Source: Paenibacillus sp. PAMC 26794 (lineage in GTDB: Bacteria; Bacillota; Bacilli; Paenibacillales; Paenibacillaceae). Taken from it: a DNA stretch of 64,000 nt. The stretch spans positions 1 to 64,000 of the forward strand of contig NZ_ANHX01000091.1 of the NCBI RefSeq assembly GCF_000316035.1, in the 5' to 3' direction. The position numbers and the translations under genes were made by a program. Below, in pieces: positions 1-8,481 of this stretch. Position 1 is the first letter of the stretch; each line of letters begins with the position of its first letter. Below the pieces are notes generated by a model. That model was given only the letters and a program-made list of their open reading frames with translations, was not told the DNA's origin and searched no databases.

Positions 1-68
<68 letters not shown>

Positions 69-77
69 TGTAATCCT

Positions 78-163
78 GGAGGATTAGCGAAGTGGCCAAA
101 CGCATCAGACTGTAAATCTGCTCCCGTACGGGTTCGGTGGTTCGAATCCATCATCCTCCACCA
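78..163 (+). tRNA. tRNA-Tyr (GTA)
   Basis: Acceptor ggaggat pairs with atcctcc. The anticodon loop ctgtaaa gives GTA. A long variable arm is present, as expected for bacterial tRNA-Tyr, and CCA is encoded. Confidence 0.95.
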
Positions 164-169
164 GTTTTT

Positions 170-243
170 AGGGGCATAGTTTAAAGGTAGAACAACGGTC
201 TCCAAAACCGTTGGTGTGGGTTCAATTCCTGCTGCCCCTGCCA
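170..243 (+). tRNA. tRNA-Trp (CCA)
   Basis: Acceptor aggggca pairs with tgcccct. The anticodon loop ctccaaa gives CCA. The 3' CCA is encoded. Confidence 0.95.
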
Positions 244-271
244 ATTAACTTTTTAGAAATTAACCTTTTAT

Positions 272-345
272 GGCGGTCGTGGCGAAGTGGTTAACGCACC
301 GGTTTGTGGATCCGGCATTCGGGGGTTCAATTCCCCTCGATCGCC
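272..345 (+). tRNA. tRNA-His (GTG)
   Basis: The anticodon loop ttgtgga gives GTG. Acceptor gcggtcg (273-279) pairs with cgatcgc. The extra G at 272 can pair with the C discriminator at 345, the hallmark G-1 of tRNA-His. CCA is not encoded (cct follows). Confidence 0.93.
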
Positions 346-367
346 CCTTTGTTTTTTCATTTTTTAT

Positions 368-442
368 TGGGGATTAGCCAAGCGGTAAGGCAACGGACTT
401 TGACTCCGTCATGCATAGGTTCAAATCCTATATCCCCAGCCA
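368..442 (+). tRNA. tRNA-Gln (TTG)
   Basis: Acceptor tggggat pairs with atcccca. The anticodon stem acgga/tccgt closes the loop ctttgac, giving TTG. CCA is encoded. Confidence 0.95.
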
Positions 443-446
443 TTAT

Positions 447-521
447 GCGGACGTGGCTCAGCGGTAGAGCATCGCCTTGCCAAGGCGAGGGTCGCGGGTT
501 CGATTCCCGTCGTCCGCTCCA
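447..521 (+). tRNA. tRNA-Gly (GCC)
   Basis: Acceptor gcggacg pairs with cgtccgc. The anticodon stem tcgcc/ggcga closes the loop ttgccaa, giving GCC. CCA is encoded. Confidence 0.95.
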
Positions 522-527
522 AAATAT

Positions 528-601
528 GGCGCCATAGCCAAGTGGTAAGGCACAGCTCTGCAAAAGCTTTATCCCCAGTTCGAATCTGGGTGGCGCCTCC
601 A
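528..601 (+). tRNA. tRNA-Cys (GCA)
   Basis: Acceptor ggcgcca pairs with tggcgcc. The anticodon loop ctgcaaa gives GCA. The anticodon stem cagct/agctt carries a C27-U43 mismatch at its outer pair; the rest of the cloverleaf is regular. CCA is encoded. Confidence 0.92.
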
Positions 602-607
602 GCATAT

Positions 608-686
608 GCCGGCGTGGCGGAATGGCAGACGCGCTCGACTCAAAATCGAGTGGGAAACCGTGGAGGTTCGAGTCCTCTCGCCGGTA
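608..686 (+). tRNA. tRNA-Leu (CAA)
   Basis: Acceptor gccggcg pairs with cgccggt, with a G-U first pair. The anticodon stem ctcga/tcgag closes the loop ctcaaaa, giving CAA. A class II variable arm is present. CCA is not encoded. Confidence 0.93.
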
Positions 687-691
687 TATTG

Positions 692-735
692 AATAGCCCT
701 ACATGTTGCTTATGCAATGTGTAGGGCTATTTTTA
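692..735 (+). terminator. Intrinsic terminator of the tRNA cluster
   Basis: The arms aatagccctac and gtagggctatt form an 11-bp stem followed by a T-rich run, directly after the last tRNA. Confidence 0.9.
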
Positions 736-855
736 TTTTATATAAATTGATTTTTTGTATTGTAAGGATAGTTGGACGTTAATAAAGATTGACGTATGAT
801 TATATTCAGTATATTGTAGATAAGTAAAGTCTTTAATGTAGAGGAGTGAAGCAGA

Positions 856-1782
856 GTGACTAATGGAAAAAATCTATCGGATACCGATCTGTTATTTAAC
901 CTTTCTGTGTGGGAAGAGGCATGGAAGAATCGTCCGAGAAGTTCAAAATATAAGAAGAAAAGCGTCCCCTCTAATACAGAAGAAGCATTTGAGCGGTGGG
1001 CCAGAGATTATCATGCACAGTCGTTCACCGAAGAAGGAAAGCAGCGTTCTGAACGCATTATGGGCTGGATTGAAAACCAGGGTGTGGAATTCGCAGGGTT
1101 ATCCATTTTGGACATTGGAGCCGCTTCAGGCATATTTACCATTCCTTTTGCAGAAAAGGGGGCAAGTGTGACCGCAGTTGAGCCTTCTGAGTTGCTTGTC
1201 TCCCTTATGAAAGAGACGATACCTTCAGCTCTGGAATCCAAAATCGAAATCGTAAACGAACGATATGAGGAAATCTCTATTCAGGATAAAGGCTGGGAGA
1301 AGAAATATGACTTTGCATTTGCATCCATGTGTCCAGCGATGTCGGATTGGGAAACGATTGAGCAGGCGATCAATTGTGCCCGGAAGTATGTGTATATAAG
1401 TACTATGGCGGGACAGAAGGAACACACACTAATGGATGAACTTAAGGATGTACTGGGTGTAACTTCTTCACACAAGGTCGGTGATATGGGGTATATCCAA
1501 CAGTTGCTGTATTTGAAGGGTTATTCTTATACGATGATCATTACGAGAGAAGTTAACTCATTGGAAGTACCGGTGGAAGAGATTATCGAGCAGCTGCCAG
1601 AATGGCTTAATACGTATGAGTTACCATCGGATGAAGATTCTCTCAGACTGGCTGAGAAGTACATTCGGGATACGTACAGTGATAGTACGGTGACCTTCTC
1701 ACGTGGAGCAAGGTTTGGTAAAATTCTAATTCAACTTGAACAGCCAAATATGAAAACAGTTCGCACTAAGGATAAGCGATAA
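856..1782 (+). CDS. Class I SAM-dependent methyltransferase
   Basis: A 308-residue protein. The SAM-binding motif I (LDIGAASGIFT) lies at about residue 90, followed by an acidic motif II (VTAVEPS), so a Rossmann-fold methyltransferase is clear. The substrate cannot be read from sequence. Residues 1-75 and the C-terminal 100 residues have no recognised motif and probably set specificity. The start is GTG at 856, preceded by a gaggag ribosome binding site. The gene stands alone between the tRNA terminator and a short remnant. A weak promoter (ttgacg near 789, tatatt near 810, 15-bp spacer) lies upstream. Confidence 0.8.
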   Translation: MTNGKNLSDTDLLFNLSVWEEAWKNRPRSSKYKKKSVPSNTEEAFERWARDYHAQSFTEEGKQRSERIMGWIENQGVEFAGLSILDIGAASGIFTIPFAEKGASVTAVEPSELLVSLMKETIPSALESKIEIVNERYEEISIQDKGWEKKYDFAFASMCPAMSDWETIEQAINCARKYVYISTMAGQKEHTLMDELKDVLGVTSSHKVGDMGYIQQLLYLKGYSYTMIITREVNSLEVPVEEIIEQLPEWLNTYELPSDEDSLRLAEKYIRDTYSDSTVTFSRGARFGKILIQLEQPNMKTVRTKDKR

Positions 1783-1847
1783 ATCGCATAAGCTTGTTAC
1801 GTGACAGGAGCAGGAATCGGGACGGACAACGTAGTCTAACGTCTGAG

Positions 1848-1934
1848 ATGACGCTAGCAAGCATTACACCGCCACCACAAGAAGATGCACGTGTGGAACA
1901 TTATGAAGTTAAGATTGCAGAAGTGAAGTTGTAA
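1848..1934 (+). pseudogene. Possible remnant reading frame (28 codons)
   Basis: A short open frame starting ATG at 1848 encodes a Pro-rich then Lys/Glu-rich peptide that reads like a protein C-terminus (DARVEHYEVKIAEVKL). It ends just before a good terminator. It has no convincing ribosome binding site. It may be the tail of a deleted gene or chance. The rest of 1783-2214 shows nothing else. Confidence 0.25.
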
Positions 1935-1939
1935 GTGAA

Positions 1940-1967
1940 GGGAGCAGGTTATGTGCTCCCTCTTTTT
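1940..1967 (+). terminator. Intrinsic terminator
   Basis: The arms gggagca/tgctccc (1940-1946 and 1954-1960) are followed by tcttttt. Confidence 0.85.
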
Positions 1968-2214
1968 ATAAGCCACTAATTCATCGACCGCTTTGAACCA
2001 GACCCTCGTTTATTTAGAGATGTTCGAGACAACGAAAAACAAAACACATATCTGGTTTTCAGAGAATGATCTCTGAAGCATATTCCCTGAAATTTCAGTT
2101 GGTGAGCACTCGACGGATAATCAAGTTGTCAGAGGTCCGAGCCCTGTTTGGAGAGCCATATTGATAGGTATCCGAGTTGGCCGAAGGAGTACGACTTACT
2201 ATCGTGCTCCTTGT

Positions 2215-4605
2215 CTAATTTCTGTTCGACACTTCTGCTTTCTGCTTACGCTCCCGATACTGGCCGGGGGTGATTCCTTCCCATTTACGGAATGATCGGA
2301 TAAAGTTTTGCGGATTGTTGTACCGAAGTCGTGCTGCGATATCTTTAACGGTTAGATCACTTTCGTCCAGCCATTTTTTAGCGATATTAAATCGGTACTT
2401 GGTCAGATATTCACTAAATGCACAGCCTGTCTCTTTGCGGAAAACACTACTTAAGTAGTTGGCATTGTAGTGAAGCTTCAAGGCACATTCCTCAAGCGTC
2501 AGATCCTTATCATAATCTTGATGAATCATGGCAATCATTTTCTCAGATATATGCTGATACTGGGCATACTGTCTTGCTTTAAAAACCTGAATGACGGGCA
2601 AGATGACTTGATGGTTAAACCACTCCTCAACTTCAGCAGCGTACTGCAAACCATGAAGTTCATGAAACATCGAGCCACGACCTTGGGAGATCTGTCCGAG
2701 TCGTATGCCGGATTCCTGAGTCATTTGCAAAATATGCGTGAGTAGCCTCGTAAGAGCCACCTCATACTCCTCCGGTGTAACCTCCATACCAAAGATCACT
2801 TCAAGCAGTTGTTTCAGAAGAGCAGAGGCCTGGACTTCGTCCGCATTTTGAATAGCTTGGATCAACGAATATTCCAATGATTCCGGGTAGATGATGGACC
2901 AAGTGGGAGTGTAATGATCTATGTTCTCATATTGAAAAATAATGCCTGTTCCCAGCTTCATCCGATGCCTTAGTGCTTCCATGGCTTCTGTGTAAGCTTG
3001 AGAGATGTGATATAGAGAGCTGTGCGGCTGGCTAAATCCTATACTGACTTGAAGAGCCAGAATCTTATCCATCTGTTGCTGTAACTGGTCTGTTAATACA
3101 TATAGCTGCTGTGAAAAAATAAACTGATCCTGTTCCACGGTGCCAATCACCGTGACTACCGTATGTTCCAGCACAATGGGAAGCAATTGTTGGTTATGCA
3201 CAACCGTTTCCTCCAATATATTTTGAATAGCGAATAATAAGAGGTCACGATCATTAGCTCTATATTTTGTATGATTAACAAGATCGGCCTGTAGTGTAAT
3301 AACAGCAATTTGTTGCCATTCCCGAACCTGATGCGTGTAGCCATATTCATTCAGGGTGTCATGAAGAGTATGAACAGGGATCTTACCCTGGAACAGATTC
3401 ATCATAAAATGATTGCGAATCTGCAATAGATGCACATTAAGTGTGTTCTCTAATTGGGAGCAAGAGGCAGATAATTGTGAGACCCCTGCTCTGATCTGTT
3501 CGAACTCATCAGAAAATGGTGGTGATTGCTGAGCTAATGTGTTTCCTTCTTTGGACAGGTGGTTGTCACCAAGTTGGGTTAAAAGTTTACGAATCGGGAC
3601 ATGCATTCGCTTGGAGCCGAGCCAGGCGAGTAATAATGAAAGTAAAAGTAAGAAGATACTGATATACAAGGTGTGTAATCCGATATCGATATATTCTTGT
3701 GTCAGAATATTGGTAGGTGAGATTAGCACATAAGTCCATCCTTTTAAGGTAGAAGGGCTATATGTCAGGGAATAATGTGTATTGGCGATCTTAACTTCCC
3801 GTTTTTCAAAGCCTGTTGAAAATGTAATGGGTGATAGTTTGGTTATGTTGGCTTCCGTATCCCGATCCTGTAATCCAATGGCAGACAACGGTTGTCCAAT
3901 GTATACAGGATCGGGATGGACCAAGATACGTTGTTCCCGATTCAAAATGATCAGTCCTGAGGCAGCATTACCTAAGGAGGCTTCTCCTAGTGTATTTTGC
4001 AAAGAGCATGCAGGAATTCCCGCAATCAGGGCAGCATTGGAAGACGTATTCAGATTCGGAATAGACCTCGCTAGGGCAATATGATAAATACAGCCTGTAC
4101 CGGGTGAACGCTCATCATTACTGAACACCGATGAAGGGGAGAGCTGCCATCCAGAGGTTAACGTATCCGATATCAATTCCTTCATGGGAAGAGCCAGTGG
4201 AAAATCCGTATTACGATATAATCCGGCATGATCAATAAGCCAATTCTGAGATTGATTCACCAGAGTAATATCCAGCAAAGGTTCCCATGACCTCATATTC
4301 TGAAATTCGCTCTGTAGTTTGTCTGCAAGTAAAGGTCCTTTCCCTTCTTGTGAAGAAGAAGCAGACAGGGAACGAAGGGTTACTGGAGAGCGAACGGCCT
4401 GATCAAGCATATAACTGACTGTAGCGAGTTTGTGTTCTACGTTGGATTGCATTTGTTCCAGCAACTGTCTGTTGGCCTGCGTACGATGCAACTCTGTTTG
4501 GTTTGATGAATAGATAAATGCGGCAATTCCCGTTAACAAAATGGGCAGGGTGCTTAACAGGATTCCGAAGATGATCATTTTATGGAGATAGCTGATTGGT
4601 CGCAC
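2215..4605 (-). CDS. Membrane-bound AraC-family regulator with extracellular sensor
   Basis: A 796-residue one-component regulator of the large type common in Paenibacillus. A transmembrane segment at residues 10-30 and another near 305-325 bracket an extracellular domain of about 270 residues, probably Cache-like. A HAMP-like stretch follows, then a middle region. The last 100 residues are an AraC DNA-binding domain with two helix-turn-helix units (LTLEECALKLHYNANYLSSV and TVKDIAARLRYNNPQNFIRS) and the typical GITPGQYRER ending. Such proteins usually control neighbouring sugar ABC transporter genes, but none is adjacent, so the target is unknown. A cre-like site sits in its upstream region. 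Confidence 0.85.
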   Translation of the reverse strand: MRPISYLHKMIIFGILLSTLPILLTGIAAFIYSSNQTELHRTQANRQLLEQMQSNVEHKLATVSYMLDQAVRSPVTLRSLSASSSQEGKGPLLADKLQSEFQNMRSWEPLLDITLVNQSQNWLIDHAGLYRNTDFPLALPMKELISDTLTSGWQLSPSSVFSNDERSPGTGCIYHIALARSIPNLNTSSNAALIAGIPACSLQNTLGEASLGNAASGLIILNREQRILVHPDPVYIGQPLSAIGLQDRDTEANITKLSPITFSTGFEKREVKIANTHYSLTYSPSTLKGWTYVLISPTNILTQEYIDIGLHTLYISIFLLLLSLLLAWLGSKRMHVPIRKLLTQLGDNHLSKEGNTLAQQSPPFSDEFEQIRAGVSQLSASCSQLENTLNVHLLQIRNHFMMNLFQGKIPVHTLHDTLNEYGYTHQVREWQQIAVITLQADLVNHTKYRANDRDLLLFAIQNILEETVVHNQQLLPIVLEHTVVTVIGTVEQDQFIFSQQLYVLTDQLQQQMDKILALQVSIGFSQPHSSLYHISQAYTEAMEALRHRMKLGTGIIFQYENIDHYTPTWSIIYPESLEYSLIQAIQNADEVQASALLKQLLEVIFGMEVTPEEYEVALTRLLTHILQMTQESGIRLGQISQGRGSMFHELHGLQYAAEVEEWFNHQVILPVIQVFKARQYAQYQHISEKMIAMIHQDYDKDLTLEECALKLHYNANYLSSVFRKETGCAFSEYLTKYRFNIAKKWLDESDLTVKDIAARLRYNNPQNFIRSFRKWEGITPGQYRERKQKAEVSNRN

Positions 4606-4653
4606 AGTTTCAGTTCCACCCCTGACATTAGAAATAGTAACACTTTCTATTTT

Positions 4654-4667
4654 AGTAAACGCTTACA
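4654..4667 (-). promoter_or_regulatory. cre-like (CcpA) site
   Basis: On the minus strand the sequence is TGTAAGCGTTTACT, close to the Bacillus cre consensus TGWAANCGNTNWCA. It lies about 50 bp upstream of the AraC-type gene start, suggesting carbon catabolite control of the regulator. Confidence 0.6.
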
Positions 4668-5162
4668 TATAGAACAATCTAAATTTTGTTTATTTGGATA
4701 AATAAGTAATTTTATGAGAGGGTATAGGAGCAGAGATAAGGGATTGCTGATAGATGAACTTGCAGAAAAGGCTAGAGAAACGGCTTGGACTGACTATCCA
4801 ATACGGAATCATGAGAAACGAAATTGCAGTGTGAACGTAAATAGAGACATGGACATCATTCTCTCTACAGGTCGATATCGGCTAAAGGGTAGCCTGAATA
4901 CGGGTAATAGAAGGTATCTGGAGTGCTATTCAGCTTAAGTGGAACGTTGGTCTTATATAAGGACAGTCAAAGGTCCAACTAGATCCCCGACCTGAGTCTA
5001 GGATGAAAAACCGTCCACGGTCTGTTTTGAAAAGTCGCGGAATCCCCTAGAATAAGGACATAAGGTTAAACAAGAAACACGGAAACAAAAAAACAAGAAA
5101 CAAACGAACAAATGACTCAACACATTAAAAGGAACGAATGGAAAGGGCGGTGAACAACAATT
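4668..5162. other. Intergenic region upstream of the stress cluster
   Basis: About 500 bp. An open frame of 74 codons at 4714-4938 has no ribosome binding site and no recognisable protein character, so it is not called. A possible promoter for the LiaI-like gene is ttgaaa (5027-5032) with tagaat (5048-5053); the spacing of 15 is short. The operator for LiaR is expected nearby but could not be assigned. Confidence 0.3.
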
Positions 5163-5471
5163 ATGAGATTGAATAAGGGAAATGGCTGGGCGATTGTATT
5201 GATTGCGCTGGGTGCACTACTCCTCTTCGGAAAGTTAACTCCACTTCTTGGACACTTAATGGGTTATCTGATTCCGGTCCTGATGATTGCACTGGGATAC
5301 TACGGAGTTAAACGAGGGAATGTGATGCTTGGCTGGATTGTTCTCATCATCGGTATCATCTCACTGATGGGTAAACTGGCATGGTTGATCGGACCGATCA
5401 TCGCGATCGGGTTAATCATCTTTGGTATCTCAATGCTAAGCAATAACCGCAGTCGTCGTGGTCGGTACTAA
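5163..5471 (+). CDS. LiaI-like small membrane protein
   Basis: 102 residues with about four hydrophobic segments and almost no loops, ending in a basic tail (NNRSRRGRY). This is the LiaI/LiaF N-terminal transmembrane architecture. In Bacillus subtilis LiaI anchors the PspA homologue LiaH at the membrane during cell-wall stress. The same role is likely here, as a pspA-type gene follows 35 bp downstream. The upstream sequence gaaagggcggtgaacaacaatt provides a weak ribosome binding site. Confidence 0.7.
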   Translation: MRLNKGNGWAIVLIALGALLLFGKLTPLLGHLMGYLIPVLMIALGYYGVKRGNVMLGWIVLIIGIISLMGKLAWLIGPIIAIGLIIFGISMLSNNRSRRGRY

Positions 5472-5506
5472 GCTTTCACGATTATGAAAAGGAGGGACAG
5501 AACATA

Positions 5507-6178
5507 ATGAGTGTATTTCGTCGAATGCGGGATATTACCGTAGCCAATCTGAACGAACATTTGGAGCAAAGTCAGGATCCAGTAAAACTGATTGATCAGT
5601 TCCTGGTCTCGACCCGCCAAGACATCGGTGAAGCCGAGAAACTTCGTCATCAATACGCAAGCCATACCAGACAAATGAAACAACAAGCCGATCAGGCAGC
5701 AGGTATGGTTAACAAACGGGAAGAACAGGCTTCCATGGCTCTGAAAGCAGGCGAAGAGCATCTCGCTAAGCTGGCCTTGCAGGAGAAAATCCTCCACGAG
5801 GAAAAAATGGAACAATACAATGAATTGTATGCACAAAGTTATGCGGCATTACAGGAGCTGGATGAACAGATCGACCAGCTGAAGGTCGAATATCAGAATG
5901 TATACAGCAAACGTCAATATTACTACGCTCGTATGCAGACGATTCAGTTACAGCAACGTATGAACCAGAGAGGCAATCACAACGGTCAGAATGTACCCCG
6001 TATGTTTAACCGACTGGATGATCAAGTCTCTGATCTCGAATATGAAGCACAAAGTCTCCGCGATATCCGGCGGATGAATCAAGATGGTTCAGGAGTGACT
6101 GGCAGCATGTCATCCTCTACGCTGGATAAGGAACTGGAACGCTTAAGACAGAAATTGAACAATGACAGAAAGGAGTAG
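5507..6178 (+). CDS. pspA: PspA/IM30 family protein, copy 1
   Basis: 223 residues, predicted almost entirely coiled coil, opening with an amphipathic helix (MSVFRRMRDITVANLNEHL) typical of PspA/LiaH. These proteins assemble on stressed membranes. The second PspA in this cluster (6945-7652) is a paralogue, not a repeat, and their C-termini differ. The start is ATG after aaggaggg. The stop overlaps the ribosome binding site of the next gene, so the genes are in one operon. Confidence 0.88.
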   Translation: MSVFRRMRDITVANLNEHLEQSQDPVKLIDQFLVSTRQDIGEAEKLRHQYASHTRQMKQQADQAAGMVNKREEQASMALKAGEEHLAKLALQEKILHEEKMEQYNELYAQSYAALQELDEQIDQLKVEYQNVYSKRQYYYARMQTIQLQQRMNQRGNHNGQNVPRMFNRLDDQVSDLEYEAQSLRDIRRMNQDGSGVTGSMSSSTLDKELERLRQKLNNDRKE

Positions 6179-6182
6179 TCAC

Positions 6183-6416
6183 ATGAGTAAATTATACCGC
6201 TCGGCGCGTAATCGAATGCTAACAGGTTTGATCGGCGGCATTTCTGAAAATCTCGGATTGAGTACCACGCTGCTACGTATCATCTTCTTCATCAGTATTT
6301 TCGCTACGGGAGGTACATCATTGTTGATCTACTTCATCGCTGCGTTGGTGGTACCAAAGGAATCCAATCACGTTGATCCATATGCTTATGATTCCAACGT
6401 AAGAGGATACAAGTAA
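6183..6416 (+). CDS. pspC: PspC domain protein, short copy
   Basis: 77 residues. The protein is one PspC domain: basic N-terminus (MSKLYRSARNRMLTGLIGG), a TTLLRIIF helix and one transmembrane segment, then a 20-residue tail. The start is set at 6183 because gaaaggag lies at the right distance; a longer frame from 6162 would begin inside pspA. The next gene repeats the same domain with a longer tail, indicating tandem duplication. Confidence 0.88.
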   Translation: MSKLYRSARNRMLTGLIGGISENLGLSTTLLRIIFFISIFATGGTSLLIYFIAALVVPKESNHVDPYAYDSNVRGYK

Positions 6417-6433
6417 ACGAAAGGAGCAAGCAC

Positions 6434-6943
6434 ATGAGCAAATTATACCGCTCAACGCGTGACCGGATGTTAACCGGCTTGTGCGGCGGAATTTCCGAAA
6501 CCATCGGAATGGATTCCACCCTGCTGCGTATCATCTTTGTTATCAGTATCTTCGTAACTGGCGGCACGTCGTTGTTAATATACTTTATTGCAGCACTGGT
6601 GGTACCAAAAGAACCGTATCCGCCTTATGATCCATATGGCTACGGTCCGGGCCAAGGCCCTGGTCCTGGCAGAGGATACGACAATTACGATCATCAGCCA
6701 CCAAGAGGTCCTTTTCAAAATAATCACAACCAACAAGGTCCTGGTAACTTCGGTCCTGGCCCTGGATTCAACGGCAGACCTCAATCTGGTCCCCGTTCTT
6801 ATGACAACAACGCCTACGGAGCAGGAGCACCGCAAGAAAGTGAACTTGATTCCATGATGAAAGATATCGAGAAAAAAGCACTGAAAAAAGAAGTTGAAGA
6901 GCTTCGCCAAAAATTATCTCGTTACGAGAAGGGAGAAAAGTAA
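6434..6943 (+). CDS. pspC: PspC domain protein with Pro/Gly-rich linker and coiled-coil tail
   Basis: 169 residues. Residues 1-60 are a PspC domain nearly identical to the preceding gene. Residues 65-125 are a low-complexity Pro/Gly/Asn/Gln linker, and the last 40 residues are a charged coiled coil (DIEKKALKKEVEELRQKL) that could contact the coiled-coil PspA encoded next. The start ATG follows aaaggagc. The stop is 1 bp before the next ATG. Confidence 0.88.
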   Translation: MSKLYRSTRDRMLTGLCGGISETIGMDSTLLRIIFVISIFVTGGTSLLIYFIAALVVPKEPYPPYDPYGYGPGQGPGPGRGYDNYDHQPPRGPFQNNHNQQGPGNFGPGPGFNGRPQSGPRSYDNNAYGAGAPQESELDSMMKDIEKKALKKEVEELRQKLSRYEKGEK

Positions 6944-6944
6944 A

Positions 6945-7652
6945 ATGGGAGTATTTAAACGGATTAAGGATATGACGAAAGCATCGGTAAATGATATGTT
7001 GGATAAAGTAGAGGACCCAATTGTAATGTTGAACCAGTACTTGCGTGATATGGAGGCTGAGATTCATGAGGCAGAGGTAACTGTTGCCAAACAAATGGCA
7101 AATGAGCGTCGCATGAAACAACGTTTGGATGAAGCGGAGCGTACTTCGGTACAACGTGAGTCCCAAGCAGAAGCTGCTCTGTCTAACGGTCAGGAAGAAG
7201 TGGCACGCAAGTTGTTGGAAGAGAAAATCTACTTTGATCAAAAAATTACGGAGTACAGCGAACTGCATGCACAGTCCGAAGCACAAGCAAAAGATCTGTT
7301 GCAACAGTTGCATGATATGAAAGATGAGTTCTACAAAATGCGTAACAAGCGTAATGAACTTGTATCCCGTGCACAAATGGCAAAAGCCAAAAAACAAATG
7401 TCTTCCATCAACAGCTTGCATTCGATTGAAAGTGGCGGCGCATCACTTGGATTCCACCGCATGGAAGAGAAAATCATGCAGCTGGAAGCTGAAGCTGACG
7501 TAGCTCGTGCACCTTATCGCAACACATCATCCACGTACACGAATCCTGTAGATGTGGAAAAACAGTTCAAAGTGGATCAGCAATTACAAGCCCTCAAAAA
7601 CAAAATGGGCAATGGTTCCAAGAATGAAGCGAACGGAACTTCAAAAGAATAA
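6945..7652 (+). CDS. pspA: PspA/IM30 family protein, copy 2
   Basis: 235 residues, starting at ATG 6945 (a longer frame to 6894 would run into pspC; gagaaggg lies upstream of 6945). It has an amphipathic N-terminal helix (MGVFKRIKDMTKASVNDML), a long coiled coil, and an Asn/Ser-rich end. This is closer to canonical PspA than copy 1. Both copies share one operon with LiaI-like and PspC proteins, so this is likely the main LiaR-controlled stress operon. Confidence 0.9.
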   Translation: MGVFKRIKDMTKASVNDMLDKVEDPIVMLNQYLRDMEAEIHEAEVTVAKQMANERRMKQRLDEAERTSVQRESQAEAALSNGQEEVARKLLEEKIYFDQKITEYSELHAQSEAQAKDLLQQLHDMKDEFYKMRNKRNELVSRAQMAKAKKQMSSINSLHSIESGGASLGFHRMEEKIMQLEAEADVARAPYRNTSSTYTNPVDVEKQFKVDQQLQALKNKMGNGSKNEANGTSKE

Positions 7653-7721
7653 CTGTTCGCTTAGTGGACAATATGATATTCTATAAATCGTGTATAATGT
7701 ACGATTGGTAGAACAAAAGTT

Positions 7722-7757
7722 AAGCCATACAGGACTTCATTGCCTGGTATGGCTTTT
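7722..7757 (+). terminator. Hairpin between pspA and liaF (weak terminator or attenuator)
   Basis: Arms aagccatac and gtatggctt, with an inner agg/cct pair, form a strong hairpin followed by only four T. It lies downstream of a TATAAT-like box at 7693-7698, so it may be the operon terminator or an attenuator in the liaF leader. Confidence 0.55.
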
Positions 7758-7802
7758 CCGTTGAATAAAGAGAGATTAACTTACAGAGGAGGTGCGGCGG
7801 GG

Positions 7803-8450
7803 ATGAATCAAAAGAGTAAATGGCTTGCAGTTGTCATTATGATTATTGGCACAATGATGTTATTGAATGAGAATATTAACTTCCTGACCGCTGCCGCACT
7901 GATTCTGTTAACGGTTGGAATGCTTCAAGTCCGCAAAGGGGATACCCGCAAAGGTCATCGGTATCTTGGCATTGGTGCGGCACTGTTATTGCTGGATAAT
8001 TTAATGATTGTATTCTTGATTGTACTGGCTTCTTTAGCTTACTTTTATTCAAAAAACAAAAAGATTCATCTGGACGAAGGTGTTATGAAGAAACAGAATT
8101 TCATGGCTCGGTACTACTGGGATCAATCATCATGGACGTTACGTAGTATGAGTCTGTGGCATGCCATAGGTGAGGTTAACGCCGATCTATCTCTTTCGAT
8201 TCCGGAGGAGAAACAAACAATTGTGCTGCTGCAAGGAGTTATGGGTAATGTTCGCCTTACGCTACCAGAAGATTATGGTGTGGAGATTGAAGCATCGGTT
8301 CTTTTCGGCCGGATTAATCTTCTTGGAGAACAAGATAGCGGCATGATGAACAAATTAGTATGGAGAACGCCTGGATATGAATCCAGTGAACATAAAGCAA
8401 AATTTGTCATTTCTTATATTGTTGGCGACCTAAACATCAGTAATCCGTAG
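7803..8450 (+). CDS. liaF: LiaF-like negative regulator of the LiaSR system
   Basis: 215 residues. The N-terminus has four hydrophobic segments like LiaI. The C-terminal half is a soluble beta-rich domain (LSIPEEKQTIVLLQGVMGNV ... LFGRINLLG) matching the LiaF C-terminal family. LiaF keeps LiaS off in the absence of envelope stress. The start is ATG 7803 behind aggaggtg. An in-frame ATG at 7740 is rejected because it sits inside the hairpin. It is followed 31 bp later by the histidine kinase gene. Confidence 0.82.
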   Translation: MNQKSKWLAVVIMIIGTMMLLNENINFLTAAALILLTVGMLQVRKGDTRKGHRYLGIGAALLLLDNLMIVFLIVLASLAYFYSKNKKIHLDEGVMKKQNFMARYYWDQSSWTLRSMSLWHAIGEVNADLSLSIPEEKQTIVLLQGVMGNVRLTLPEDYGVEIEASVLFGRINLLGEQDSGMMNKLVWRTPGYESSEHKAKFVISYIVGDLNISNP

Positions 8451-8481
8451 TAAAATAGATGAAGAGAAGGAGGAGACCCCG

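Noticed and set aside
304..724. Open frames over the tRNA genes
   Set aside because: They translate tRNA sequence on both strands.
4714..4938. 74-codon open frame upstream of the LiaI-like gene
   Set aside because: No ribosome binding site and no domain-like pattern.
6768..7421. 217-codon open frame on the minus strand
   Set aside because: Antisense of the second pspA and pspC, low-complexity Phe/Leu/Cys-rich product.
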